Assembly (NCBI GenBank): GCA_035548375.1
Contig: DASZTG010000008.1
Location: forward strand, 1 to 64,000
Length of the DNA stretch: 64,000 bases
Origin: JACQAP01 sp035548375
Lineage (GTDB): Bacteria; Pseudomonadota; Gammaproteobacteria; Burkholderiales; JACQAP01
Reading direction: 5' to 3'
The notes under the pieces were generated by a model. It saw only the letters and a list, made by a program, of their open reading frames with translations. It searched no databases and was not told the origin of the DNA. Shown here piece after piece: positions 8,281 through 16,470 of this stretch. The translations under genes were made by a program, and so were the position numbers. Numbering within the stretch: position 1 is the stretch's first letter; each line of letters opens with the position of its first letter.

Positions 8281-8889
8281 TCAAGACGTAGTGCGGTATT
8301 TCTTGTAGTACGTCATGACCCGCGGAACATAGGTCATGGTTTCCGCGAACGGCGGAATGCGGTTGCCGGCGCGCAGCACTGCGTTCTCGCCGGCGTTGTA
8401 GGCGGCGATAGCGAGTTGTATGTCGTTGTTGAACATTCGGACCAGGTCGCGCAGGTAGCGCGCACCGCCGCTGATGTTTTGCGCGGGATCGAGGCGGTTC
8501 TTCACGCCGTAGCGCTTTGCCGTTTCCGGCATCAATTGCATCAAGCCCGCGGCGCCCTTGCGCGAGCGCGCGTAAGGGTTGTAACCGGATTCCGCGGAAA
8601 TCACGGCATGGATCAGCGCCGGCTCGAGGCTGGTTGCTTTTGCCGCATCCTGGATGGATTTTGCGTAGCGCGCGCGGTCCTTTTCGTCGTAGTGGCGAAT
8701 TTCGCTCGCCAAGGTGTCCGTCACCGGATCGGGGACGCGCCTTTCCCTCAGATAGATCTTGTAGCGGCTGTCCTGCGGTACGTTGGTGAAATGCACCGTG
8801 CCGTCGGCGTCGACGTAGCGGTAGATGTCCGCGTGCGCAATTCCGGCAGTTAGCGCCGAAACCAGTAGGAAAACGAGCCGGGTTTTCAT
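8281..8889 (-). CDS. Lytic transglycosylase with N-terminal DUF4124
   Basis: This secreted 202-residue protein has a clean signal peptide (MKTRLVFLLVSALTAGIAHA). It is followed by a DUF4124-type strand pair (IYRYVDADGTVHFTNVPQD) and then an SLT domain. The SLT marks are HAVISAESGYNPYARS, where the glutamate of AES is the catalytic acid, then KGAAGLMQLMPETA and the IAAYNAGENAV segment. It should cleave peptidoglycan glycan strands in the periplasm. The open frame extends further upstream, but the ATG at 8889 directly precedes the signal. No neighbour suggests a dedicated secretion or pilus system, so general wall turnover is the best guess. Confidence 0.88.
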   Translation of the reverse strand: MKTRLVFLLVSALTAGIAHADIYRYVDADGTVHFTNVPQDSRYKIYLRERRVPDPVTDTLASEIRHYDEKDRARYAKSIQDAAKATSLEPALIHAVISAESGYNPYARSRKGAAGLMQLMPETAKRYGVKNRLDPAQNISGGARYLRDLVRMFNNDIQLAIAAYNAGENAVLRAGNRIPPFAETMTYVPRVMTYYKKYRTTS

Positions 8890-9034
8890 TGGAATCCTGA
8901 GTCGAGCAACTTCCGAGCCACTGCGGATGTTATCGGACGGTCCATGGATTAGTTTAGCGATTTGCCGCTGTGGCCGGTGAGGCAACGCCACGTTGGATCA
9001 GGTCCACCCGGATTCGTTCATGGGCGTGCGCAGG

Positions 9035-9943
9035 TCAGGCGAGGCTGTCGGCTGCTTTCTTCGGCGGTACCAGCACCGTCGCCAGCGAGGCGATGACCAA
9101 TGTCAGCGACGTGTATTCCTGCCATTGCGGGGATTCACCCAGCAGCCAGATGCCGCTGAACACGCCGACGATGGGGATCATCAGGGTGCTCAGCGAAGAC
9201 ACGCCAGGCGGCGCGGTCGAGGCGATCTTGAACCAGGCCCAATAGCAGAAGATGAACACGAAGGTCATGTTGTAAACGAGCCCGACCGTCGCCGCCGTGC
9301 CTATGGGCTGCCAGTGGCCCCAATCGAAGACCAAAGCGCCCAGCACGATCGGCAAGCCGCCGATCAGCAGCATCCAGGCCGTCAATGCGGCGGTGCCGAT
9401 CGCCACCGGATAGCGGCGCATGTACACCGTGCCCATTGCCCAGCCGATTGCGCCGCCCAGCACGAGGAGCGCGCCCAGCGGCGACGTCCGTACCACGCTC
9501 AACTCGCCGCCCAGCAGGAAGGCCATGCCGGCCATGCCGAGCGCCAGACCGAGAATGCGCCGTGGCGTAAGCTTTTCCTTGAGGACGATGGCGGAAAGCA
9601 GCACGGCCCAGATCGGCATGCTGTAAGCCAGGATCGCGCTGCGACCCGCCGGCATCATGCGCAGGCCATAGCCGATCAGAATGTTCCAAAGCGTCACGTT
9701 GAAAAGCGACGAGACGATCAGCCGGACCCATTGGTCGCGCGGGACACGAATCGCCTGGCCGCTGGCCTTCGCGATCACGAACAGGCCGGCCGCGCCCGAA
9801 GCGACGCACAGGCCCCGGAATGTCCACACCGGCAATTCGGCCAGGGTCATTTTCATCATCGGCCAGTTGAATCCCCAGCCGAGCGTGAGCACGGCGAGCA
9901 GGATCCACATCGAGCGCGGCAGCGTCTGGGTTTGCTGGGACAT
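9035..9943 (-). CDS. EamA/DMT family transporter
   Basis: This 302-residue membrane protein has about ten predicted transmembrane helices in two repeated halves, the layout of EamA drug/metabolite exporters. Markers include the first helix with GWGFNWPMMK, the LAYSMPIWAVLLSAIVL helix ending the first half, followed by KEKLT, and the GWAMGTVYMRRY start of the second half. Substrate is unknown for most of the family. The ATG at 9943 has a CCGGAAG site. It is divergent from the small membrane protein at 10038, with 94 bases between them. Confidence 0.85.
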   Translation of the reverse strand: MSQQTQTLPRSMWILLAVLTLGWGFNWPMMKMTLAELPVWTFRGLCVASGAAGLFVIAKASGQAIRVPRDQWVRLIVSSLFNVTLWNILIGYGLRMMPAGRSAILAYSMPIWAVLLSAIVLKEKLTPRRILGLALGMAGMAFLLGGELSVVRTSPLGALLVLGGAIGWAMGTVYMRRYPVAIGTAALTAWMLLIGGLPIVLGALVFDWGHWQPIGTAATVGLVYNMTFVFIFCYWAWFKIASTAPPGVSSLSTLMIPIVGVFSGIWLLGESPQWQEYTSLTLVIASLATVLVPPKKAADSLA

Positions 9944-10037
9944 CGGGGTGCTTCCGGGAGGAGGGCGCAGTTTACAGCAAGGCATGGCGCCGCCTCCCAT
10001 GCGGCAGCCCCGCGGGGGCGCGTGCTACCATTTCCGC

Positions 10038-10421
10038 ATGCTGAAGAACCCTTTTGTGCGCTTCCTGGTTTTCTGGGGCGTGAACACGCTTTCGCTGTGG
10101 GTTGCGGACGACCTGTTCGACGGCATTTCCTTCACCTCGCCGAAGTCCCTGTTCATCGCGGGATTGATGCTCGGAATCGTCAATACCTTCGTGAAGCCGG
10201 TGCTGCTGATCCTGACGTTGCCGCTGTCGATCGTCACGCTCGGATTCTTCGTGCTGGTCATCAACGCGCTGATGCTCCTGCTCACTGCGTGGCTGGTACC
10301 GGGCTTCATCGTGGACGGATTCTGGGCGGGATTCTTCGTGGCGATTTTCGTGGCGGTGTTCAGCTTCATCCTGAACTCGCTACTGGGGTACAACAAGGTT
10401 CGCATCGAACGCGTGAAATGA
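10038..10421 (+). CDS. Phage-holin-like / YvlD family membrane protein
   Basis: This 127-residue protein has four hydrophobic helices. The sequence shows the conserved YvlD/DUF360 arrangement: LFIAGLMLGIVNTFVKPVL, then PLSIVTLGFFVLVINALML, and WLVPGFIVDGFWAGFFVAIF. Such proteins are often labelled phage holin family IV but occur in ordinary chromosomes with no phage nearby, as here. Function is unknown. No strong ribosome site precedes the ATG. It ends 20 bases before the aldehyde dehydrogenase, which has its own strong site. Confidence 0.8.
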   Translation: MLKNPFVRFLVFWGVNTLSLWVADDLFDGISFTSPKSLFIAGLMLGIVNTFVKPVLLILTLPLSIVTLGFFVLVINALMLLLTAWLVPGFIVDGFWAGFFVAIFVAVFSFILNSLLGYNKVRIERVK

Positions 10422-10441
10422 ACAATAACCAGGAGGCAAGA

Positions 10442-11920
10442 ATGCAGAAGTACCAGATGTACATCGGCGGCGAATGGGTTGCGCCATCCTCGGGAGAATG
10501 GTTCGAAAGCTACAACCCGTTCACGGGCGAACCCTGGGCGCTGATTCCGCGCGGCAATGCCGCGGATGCCGACCACGCGGTGCGCACCGCGCACGCGGCA
10601 TTCACGAGCGGCCCCTGGCCGGAGATGACAGCCACCCAGCGCGGTGCGCTGTTGCGAAAACTCGGCGACCTGGTTGCGCAGAACGCGCAGCACCTCGCGG
10701 AGATCGAAGTCCGCGACAACGGCAAGCTGATCGCGGAAATGGGCGCGCAGCTCAACTACGTGCCGCAGTGGTACTACTACTTCGGCGGGCTGGCGGACAA
10801 GATCCAGGGCGCGGTCATCCCGCTCGACAAGAAGGGCTACTTCAACTTCACGCGCTACGAGCCGCTTGGCGTAGTCGTTGCAATCACGCCTTGGAATTCG
10901 CCGCTGATGCTGACGGCGTGGAAACTTGCGCCGGCACTGGCGGCGGGCAACACGGTCGTCATCAAGCCTTCCGAGTTCACCTCTGCATCGGCTTTGGAAT
11001 TCGTCAAGCTGGTCGAGCAGGCCGGATTCCCGGCAGGCGTGGTCAACGTCGTGACGGGCTACGGCAAGGAGGCGGGCATGCCGATGGTCGAGCATCCGCT
11101 GACGGCAAAGATCACGTTCACGGGCTCGGATGCAACCGGGCGCATCATCAACGAAACCGCGGCGCGCAGTTTCAAGAAAGTCGGGCTCGAACTCGGCGGC
11201 AAGTCGCCGAACGTCGTGTTCGAAGACGCGGTCATCGAAGATGCGGTGAACGGCGCGGTATCCGGCATTTTCGCGGCGACCGGGCAGACCTGCATCGCCG
11301 GCTCGCGCCTGCTGGTGCAGGAATCCATCCATGACAAGTTCGTCGAAAAACTGCTGGCGCTCGCGAAGACCGCGCGGATGGGCAACCCGATGAGCCTGGA
11401 AACCCAGGTCGGTCCGGTAACGACCCAACCGCAGTACCAGAAGATCCTGTCGTACATCGATGTGGCCAAGAACGAAGGCGCGAAGCTGCGCATGGGCGGG
11501 GGTGCCGCCACGCGTCCGGAATGCGGCAAGGGCTGGTTCGTCGAGCCCACGGTCTTCACGGGTGTGGACAACAAGATGCGCATCGCGCAGGAGGAAGTTT
11601 TCGGACCGGTACTGTCCATCATCCCGTTCAAGGACGAGGAAGACGCCGTGCGCATCGCCAATGACGTGCGCTTCGGCCTTGGTTCGGGCGTCTGGACCAG
11701 CGATATCGGGCGTGCCATCCGCATGTCCGAGCGCATCAAGGCGGGCACGGTGTGGGTGAATACCTATCGCGCGGTCAGCTTCATGTCGCCCTTCGGCGGC
11801 TACAAGGACAGCGGCGTGGGCCGCGAGAACGGCCAGAGCGCGATATTCGAATACATGCAGATGAAGAGCGTCTGGATCAACACCGGCGTCAAGACCGGCA
11901 ACCCGTTCGTGATGAGGTAG
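10442..11920 (+). CDS. NAD(P)-dependent aldehyde dehydrogenase
   Basis: This 492-residue enzyme oxidises an aldehyde to the acid. Family motifs are present in order: PWNSPLMLTAWKLAPALAAG and the KPSEFT cofactor loop, FTGSDATGR, the general base glutamate in LELGGKSP, the catalytic cysteine in GQTCIAG, and EEVFGPVLS with FGGYKDSGVGRE near the end. The start is secure: AGGAGG stands just upstream of the ATG. The nearest relatives I recall act on hydroxymuconic semialdehyde, betaine aldehyde or similar substrates; the exact one cannot be read from sequence. Confidence 0.9.
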   Translation: MQKYQMYIGGEWVAPSSGEWFESYNPFTGEPWALIPRGNAADADHAVRTAHAAFTSGPWPEMTATQRGALLRKLGDLVAQNAQHLAEIEVRDNGKLIAEMGAQLNYVPQWYYYFGGLADKIQGAVIPLDKKGYFNFTRYEPLGVVVAITPWNSPLMLTAWKLAPALAAGNTVVIKPSEFTSASALEFVKLVEQAGFPAGVVNVVTGYGKEAGMPMVEHPLTAKITFTGSDATGRIINETAARSFKKVGLELGGKSPNVVFEDAVIEDAVNGAVSGIFAATGQTCIAGSRLLVQESIHDKFVEKLLALAKTARMGNPMSLETQVGPVTTQPQYQKILSYIDVAKNEGAKLRMGGGAATRPECGKGWFVEPTVFTGVDNKMRIAQEEVFGPVLSIIPFKDEEDAVRIANDVRFGLGSGVWTSDIGRAIRMSERIKAGTVWVNTYRAVSFMSPFGGYKDSGVGRENGQSAIFEYMQMKSVWINTGVKTGNPFVMR

Positions 11921-11939
11921 GCCACCTTCGCCGCACGAA

Positions 11940-11981
11940 AAAAAGGGCGACGCCAGGATTGATCAGGCGGTCGCCCTTTTT
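11940..11981. terminator. Bidirectional terminator between aldehyde dehydrogenase and DAHP synthase
   Basis: A 12-base stem, AAAAAGGGCGAC with its complement ending in TTTTT, encloses an 18-base loop. It has an A-run on one side and a T-run on the other, so it can stop transcripts arriving from both convergent genes. Confidence 0.85.
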
Positions 11982-11998
11982 ACTTGCGGGGACTCGGA

Positions 11999-13102
11999 CT
12001 AGCCGGCGATCTTGCGAACTTCCGCCAGGCGCGGAATGCGTTTCGGCAGGACATCCTTGAGCTTGGCGCGGGCGTCGCGCAAGAGCTTTTCCGTCGTTGC
12101 CCAGTCGATGCATGCGTCCGTCACCGACACGCCGTATTTCAACTGCTTCAGGTCGGCGGGAATCGACTGGTTGCCGGCATTGATGTTGCTCTCGAGCATC
12201 ACGCCGACGATGGACTGATTGCCTTCGATGATCTGGTGCGCGCAGTCGAGCATGACCAGCGGCTGCAGGTTGTGGTCCTTGTTCGAGTTGGCATGGCTGC
12301 AGTCGACGACGATATTGGCCGGCAGCTTGTTCCTGGCCAACTCCTTTTCGACGACCGACATGGTCACGGAATCGTAGTTCGGTCCCTTGGACCCGCCGCG
12401 CAGCACGATATGCCCGTAGCGGTTGCCGCTGGTGCGGATGACCGACACCTGGCCGCTCTGGTTGATGCCGAGGAAACTGTGCGGGCGGGAAACGGACAGC
12501 AGGGCGTTGATGGCGACTTGCAGTCCGCCGTCCGTGCCGTTCTTGAAACCCACGGGCGTCGACAGGCCGCTCGCCATTTCGCGATGGGTCTGCGATTCCG
12601 TCGTGCGCGCACCGATCGCGCTCCAGGTCACGAGTTCGCCCAGGTATTGCGGGCTGATCGGATCCAGTGCCTCGGTTCCCGCCGGCAGCCCGAGCTCGTT
12701 GATGTCGCGCAGGACCTTGCGCGCGAGCTGCAGGCCCTGCTCGATGTCGAACGAATCGTCCATGTGGGGATCGTTGATCAGCCCCTTCCAGCCGGTCGTC
12801 GTGCGCGGCTTCTCGAAATACACGCGCATGACCACGAACAGCGTGTCCGCGACTTCGTCCGCCAGCTTCTTCAGGCGGTGCGCATAATCCATCGCCGCGG
12901 CCGGATCGTGGATGGAGCAAGGCCCCACCACGACCATCAAACGATGGTCGCGGCGGTCGAGGATGCGCTCCAGCGCGTGCCGGCCCTCGAGCACGGTCTG
13001 CTCGGCCTTTTCGGTCTGAGGGATGCGGCGCTTGATCTCATCGGGATTGATGAGGACTTCCTGCGCGGCGACATTGACGTTGTAGATCAGTTTTTCATCC
13101 AT
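11999..13102 (-). CDS. aroG: 3-deoxy-7-phosphoheptulonate synthase, class I
   Basis: This 367-residue enzyme condenses phosphoenolpyruvate and erythrose 4-phosphate at the entry to aromatic amino acid synthesis. It has the class I (AroF/G/H) hallmarks: VVVGPCSIHDP, MRVYFEKPRTTTGWKGL, GTEALDPISPQYL, VGFKNGTDG, and IVVDCSHANSNKDH with metal-binding cysteine and histidine. Which amino acid inhibits it cannot be told reliably, so the symbol aroG stands for the family. The ATG at 13102 fits family start points; a further in-frame ATG lies nine residues upstream. Upstream, 13171-13182 is a perfect GC palindrome in the interval shared with the divergent gene. Confidence 0.9.
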   Translation of the reverse strand: MDEKLIYNVNVAAQEVLINPDEIKRRIPQTEKAEQTVLEGRHALERILDRRDHRLMVVVGPCSIHDPAAAMDYAHRLKKLADEVADTLFVVMRVYFEKPRTTTGWKGLINDPHMDDSFDIEQGLQLARKVLRDINELGLPAGTEALDPISPQYLGELVTWSAIGARTTESQTHREMASGLSTPVGFKNGTDGGLQVAINALLSVSRPHSFLGINQSGQVSVIRTSGNRYGHIVLRGGSKGPNYDSVTMSVVEKELARNKLPANIVVDCSHANSNKDHNLQPLVMLDCAHQIIEGNQSIVGVMLESNINAGNQSIPADLKQLKYGVSVTDACIDWATTEKLLRDARAKLKDVLPKRIPRLAEVRKIAG

Positions 13103-13248
13103 GATTGCCAGGTTCCGGCGCAAATGCATATCGAACAGGTAATTGTACGGAATCAGCCCTCTCCGGCAAACCCCGGCCGGGGCGGGATTCACGGGGACGA
13201 GGCTTAAGATTCGCGCGGAAATTCCGATACCGGGAACAGGAATATCCC

Positions 13249-14076
13249 ATGCATGCATTCCCGAAAATCGCGTTTGTCCTCGTCCTGGGCCTGCTTGCCG
13301 CCGCCGGTTCGGCGTTCGCCGCGCGCTGGAAGCCGGTCAGCATCAATCCGGAGCGGGCGATATTCATAGACGTCGAGGCGCTCGCGCGTAACGGCAATAC
13401 CGTCCAGGCCTGGGACTGGCAGAAGTTCAGCGCCCCCCAGACGAGCGCGACCTGGCAGGGCAGCTTTTACTGGGTCAAGTCCCTGACCAACTACCACTGC
13501 ACCCTGCGCACGACCGATCCGGTATTGAAGATCTATTTCAGCGAGGACGGTGTCGAGGTCAAGCGCACGAATCTCGAGGGGCTGCAGTTTCCGGCCATGG
13601 TGGAGCCGGACTCGCTTCGCGAAAGACTGCTGGAGACGGCCTGCAACCCGCCGAAGGCTCCGGCGAAAGCCAGCGCGACGAAGTCAGGGCAGGCTGCGAA
13701 AACCGACGGAGCCGCCGACAAGGAGAAGGCGATGGCCGGGATGGATGCGGCCAAGCCGGATAAAGCCGAGGCGGAAGCGAAACCGGAACAGAAGGAAACC
13801 AGCAAGCCGGACAAGAAGGAAGCGAAGAAACCCGAGGCCGACAAGGCGGTGTCGGCCGAGGTCAAGCACAGGCCGAGGACCGGCGCGATCGCGCCCGTGG
13901 TCTACCATCGGACCTATACCTTGCCGCCACGTGTTTCGCCGAAGAAGGCCGGAACGTCGAAAGCAGCGCGCTCGGCGAAACGCGATCCCTCTTGCCCTCC
14001 GGCCGCCGCTGCGGGCCCGCCCAAGGATGCGCCGGCGCAGCTCACCGAAGCCGGCAGCGACGGCCTGTTCAACTAG
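13249..14076 (+). CDS. Secreted protein with surface-adhesin-E-like domain and Lys/Ala-rich tail
   Basis: This 275-residue protein has a signal peptide ending at AFA. The first 100 mature residues have a pattern like the surface-adhesin protein E fold found in many small betaproteobacterial proteins: the ERAIFIDVEALARNG strand, then WDWQKF and NYHCTLRT with one of two cysteines, the second in ETACNPP. From about residue 130 it becomes low-complexity, rich in lysine, alanine, glutamate and proline, up to about residue 210. The tail ends with QLTEAGSDGLFN. The adhesin label is only a fold resemblance; the role is unknown. Confidence 0.65.
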   Translation: MHAFPKIAFVLVLGLLAAAGSAFAARWKPVSINPERAIFIDVEALARNGNTVQAWDWQKFSAPQTSATWQGSFYWVKSLTNYHCTLRTTDPVLKIYFSEDGVEVKRTNLEGLQFPAMVEPDSLRERLLETACNPPKAPAKASATKSGQAAKTDGAADKEKAMAGMDAAKPDKAEAEAKPEQKETSKPDKKEAKKPEADKAVSAEVKHRPRTGAIAPVVYHRTYTLPPRVSPKKAGTSKAARSAKRDPSCPPAAAAGPPKDAPAQLTEAGSDGLFN

Positions 14077-14092
14077 CGTCGCCGCGCGGGCG

Positions 14093-14419
14093 TTACCTCA
14101 TCTTGGAATAAGCGGTCGGCGTAAGGATCAGGTTGGTAATGTGCGTCGTCAGCGGTCCGTCTTTCTCGGTTTCCGCTCGCGTGGCGAGCCAGTCGGGGTG
14201 GTTGGCGAATGCATTCCACTTCTGCTCGCGTTCAGCGAGGCTCTCCCATTCGAGAATGTAGTAAAGCGCGTTGTTGCTCTCGCCGATGGTCGTCGTCCAG
14301 AACCCGACCTGACGGATGCCGAAGCGCTCCCAAATCTTCAACGTGTGATTCGAAAACCTGGCATTCAGCGCGGGCAACTTGCCGGGCCAGGCGTGATAGA
14401 TGCGCAGTTCGTAGATCAT
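14093..14419 (-). CDS. NIPSNAP family protein
   Basis: This 108-residue single-domain protein is typical of the NIPSNAP ferredoxin-like fold. It begins MIYELRIYHAWPGKLPAL, has a central FGIRQVGFWTTTIGESNNA strand, then LYYILEWESLAEREQKW, and ends with a beta strand. Bacterial members are small and of unclear function; some sit near catabolic genes. Here it is between a secreted protein and a protease-like gene and neither suggests a pathway. The ATG at 14419 has an AGAGGAA site. Confidence 0.85.
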   Translation of the reverse strand: MIYELRIYHAWPGKLPALNARFSNHTLKIWERFGIRQVGFWTTTIGESNNALYYILEWESLAEREQKWNAFANHPDWLATRAETEKDGPLTTHITNLILTPTAYSKMR

Positions 14420-14461
14420 GTCTTGCTGTTCCTCTTGGTTGTTGTTTTGTGAAAGTGTCGA

Positions 14462-15115
14462 TCAATACCGCTTCATGAGTGTCAGGCTGTCTCCTTCGCG
14501 CCGCATTTCCAGCTTGCCCAGAAAGCTCATTCCCAGCAACACGACAGGCAGCGAATTGTTCTCGTGCACGACGCCGTCTATGTCGCGCAACGTGATCTCC
14601 CCCAGCCGGACTTCCGCAAGCCTGACGCGGTAAATGGGCGTCACGCCGTTGGCGGTTTGCGAGTAGCCACGCTCGCCGGCCAGGTAATTGACGCCGGCGC
14701 GCCTTGCGTCATCGACCGTCATGGAAACCATCGTCGCCCCCGTGTCGACCAGGAAACGCACCGGCGCGCCATTGATGCTTCCCGAGGAAGTGAAGTGGCC
14801 GTTCCTGTCGGCGGCGATCGTGACCATCGCACGCTCGTTCTGCACCGACACCGCGCTGTAGACGCCTTCGCCGATACGCAGCCGCTGCTGCTTGCCGTTG
14901 ACCGTGACCACGGCTTCCTCGCTGGTTGCACTGACGAGCGTCACGCCGGCATAGGTCTCGCCGATCCTTAAGGTGCGCGGCTTTTCCTTGTCCACCACCA
15001 GCATCGCCTTGCCGGGAAACAGCGCGACCACGCTGACTTCGGCCGCCCAGGAAATCGCGCAGGGCAGCAGGAGCATCGCCAGAACTCGCGTACCATTCGC
15101 GACATTGAGCCGCAT
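14462..15115 (-). CDS. Retropepsin-like aspartic protease (clan AA, TIGR02281 type)
   Basis: This secreted 217-residue protein has a signal peptide ending near SWA. An N-terminal beta-rich domain (FPGKAMLVVDKEKPRTLRIG) precedes a single-lobe aspartyl protease domain with the active-site motif FLVDTGATMVSM and the LLGMSFLGKLEM motif near the C-terminus. Such proteins would work as dimers, like retroviral proteases. Substrate is unknown; a periplasmic location is inferred. The ATG at 15115 has an AGAGGA site and lies only 15 bases from the divergent start codon of the amidotransferase gene. Confidence 0.85.
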   Translation of the reverse strand: MRLNVANGTRVLAMLLLPCAISWAAEVSVVALFPGKAMLVVDKEKPRTLRIGETYAGVTLVSATSEEAVVTVNGKQQRLRIGEGVYSAVSVQNERAMVTIAADRNGHFTSSGSINGAPVRFLVDTGATMVSMTVDDARRAGVNYLAGERGYSQTANGVTPIYRVRLAEVRLGEITLRDIDGVVHENNSLPVVLLGMSFLGKLEMRREGDSLTLMKRY

Positions 15116-15130
15116 GGGAATCCTCTGCCG

Positions 15131-15838
15131 ATGAAGCCGGTTGCGATCTTTCGTCATTCACCCACCGAAGGGCCGGGCTATTTTGCCACGTATCTCGATT
15201 CGCGCGACCTGCCGTGGCGGCTCATCGCCATCGACGAGGGAGAGCCCGTCCCGTCAAGCGCTTCGGAATTCAGCGGCCTGGTTTTCATGGGAGGACCGAT
15301 GAGCGTCAACGACGACCTGCCGTGGATCCCGCCGGTGCTGGGCCTGATCCGCGATGCCTCCGACGCGGAGGTGCCGGTTCTGGGCCACTGCCTCGGCGGC
15401 CAGCTGATGTCGAAGGCGCTCGGAGGCAAGGTCGGCCGCAATCCGGTGAAGGAGATCGGCTGGGGCGAGGTCGAGGTGGCCGACAATCCGCAGGCGCGCG
15501 CCTGGTTCGGGCCCGACCTGAAGCGATTCGAATCCTTCCACTGGCACGGCGAAACGTTCTCGATTCCGCCGGGCGCGGTGCGCATCATGGGCAACGGCGT
15601 GTGCGAGAACCAGGGTTTCGTCGTCGGCAAGAATCTTGGCATGCAGTGCCATGTCGAGATGACGCAAGGCCTGATCGAAAGCTGGTGCAAGTCCGGCGCG
15701 GATGAAATCGAGAACGCGCGCAGTCCGGCGGTGCAGAAGCCCGAGCAAATGCGCGTCGACATGGCGAACAAGCTGGCTGCGCTGCGCGGTGTGGCGACCC
15801 GGCTCTACGACAAATGGGTCGAGGGGCTGAAGGCGTGA
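15131..15838 (+). CDS. Type 1 glutamine amidotransferase (GMP synthase-like)
   Basis: This 235-residue stand-alone class I amidotransferase domain has the triad in GHCLGGQLMSKALGG (nucleophile cysteine), FHWHGETF and MQCHVEMT. LVFMGGPMSVND near residue 55 is the usual oxyanion-strand region. Proteins of this type are annotated as GMP synthase-like but lack the synthetase domain; some act on glutamyl compounds. The start codon is 15 bases from the divergent protease start, so each gene's promoter must lie inside or overlap the other coding region. Confidence 0.85.
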   Translation: MKPVAIFRHSPTEGPGYFATYLDSRDLPWRLIAIDEGEPVPSSASEFSGLVFMGGPMSVNDDLPWIPPVLGLIRDASDAEVPVLGHCLGGQLMSKALGGKVGRNPVKEIGWGEVEVADNPQARAWFGPDLKRFESFHWHGETFSIPPGAVRIMGNGVCENQGFVVGKNLGMQCHVEMTQGLIESWCKSGADEIENARSPAVQKPEQMRVDMANKLAALRGVATRLYDKWVEGLKA

Positions 15839-15842
15839 ACGG

Positions 15843-15911
15843 GAGGCGAGAGGTATGAGGCGTAAACGCTTTAGTACACTTTACGTTTTCACCCCTAACG
15901 CCTCTCGCCTC
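15843..15911. repeat. Imperfect inverted repeat between convergent genes
   Basis: GAGGCGAGAGG at 15843-15853 pairs exactly with CCTCTCGCCTC at 15901-15911. The inner parts continue with partial complementarity (GGCGTAAACG on the left, ACTTTACGTTTTC on the right). Like the repeats at 2033 and 55341 it is built of short near-repeated purine-rich words. It lies between the stop codons of two convergent genes and may act as a terminator for both. Confidence 0.65.
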
Positions 15912-15931
15912 ACCAATTTTCGGGTTTGTGC

Positions 15932-16417
15932 TCAATCCCTGAAATTGTTGAACTGCACCGGGAAGTCCGTGACGTTCTCCCTGACCAGCGCGATCGCCTG
16001 CTGCAGCTCGTCCTTCTTGGCGCCGGAGACGCGCACCGCTTCGCCCTGGATGCTCGCCTGCACCTTGAGCTTGGCGTCCTTGATCATTTTCTGCAGCTTC
16101 TTGCCGAGTTCCTGGTCCACGCCGACTTTCACGGTGATCGCCTGCTTGACCTTGTCGCCGCTGATGGTCTCGATTTTCCCGCGCTGCAGGCTGCGAATGT
16201 CCACGCCGCGCTTGGTCAGCTTGCCGAGCAGCACGTCATGGACCTGGCCGAGCTTGAACTCGTCGTCCGCAAACACGGTGAGCACCTTGTCGGCGTGCTC
16301 CACGCGTGCGTCGGATCCCTTGAAGTCGAAGCGGTTGGAGACTTCCTTGTTGGTCTGGTCGAGCGCGTTCTTCAACTCGACCTGGTTGACCTCCGAGACG
16401 ATGTCGAAGCTGGGCAT
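15932..16417 (-). CDS. yajQ: YajQ family nucleotide-binding protein
   Basis: This 161-residue protein has the full-length YajQ pattern: MPSFDIVSEVNQVELKNALD, RFDFKGSDA, then KRGVDIRSLQRGK and VRVSGAKKDELQQAI. YajQ proteins bind nucleotides; in Xanthomonas a member binds cyclic di-GMP and acts with a LysR regulator, but the role elsewhere is open. A textbook AGGAGGAG site precedes the ATG. It follows argG on the minus strand after a small hairpin at 16441-16461, so it may be read through from argG or have its own promoter. Confidence 0.92.
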   Translation of the reverse strand: MPSFDIVSEVNQVELKNALDQTNKEVSNRFDFKGSDARVEHADKVLTVFADDEFKLGQVHDVLLGKLTKRGVDIRSLQRGKIETISGDKVKQAITVKVGVDQELGKKLQKMIKDAKLKVQASIQGEAVRVSGAKKDELQQAIALVRENVTDFPVQFNNFRD

Positions 16418-16440
16418 GGCATCTCCTCCTTTAGCAAGGC

Positions 16441-16461
16441 GGACCGGCGCGCAGCCGGTCC
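16441..16461. repeat. GC-rich hairpin between argG and yajQ
   Basis: GGACCGGC and its complement GCCGGTCC enclose a five-base loop. No T-run follows on either strand, so termination would be weak; it may instead stabilise or pause the transcript between the two genes. Confidence 0.5.
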
Positions 16462-16470
16462 CGGCCCGAA

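Noticed and set aside
10038..10421. Prophage remnant suggested by the holin-like protein.
   Set aside because: No other phage gene is present and the YvlD-type family is common in normal chromosomes.
8993..10441. A long upstream extension of the aldehyde dehydrogenase frame.
   Set aside because: The extension is antisense to the EamA transporter and the real gene has AGGAGG just before its ATG at 10442.
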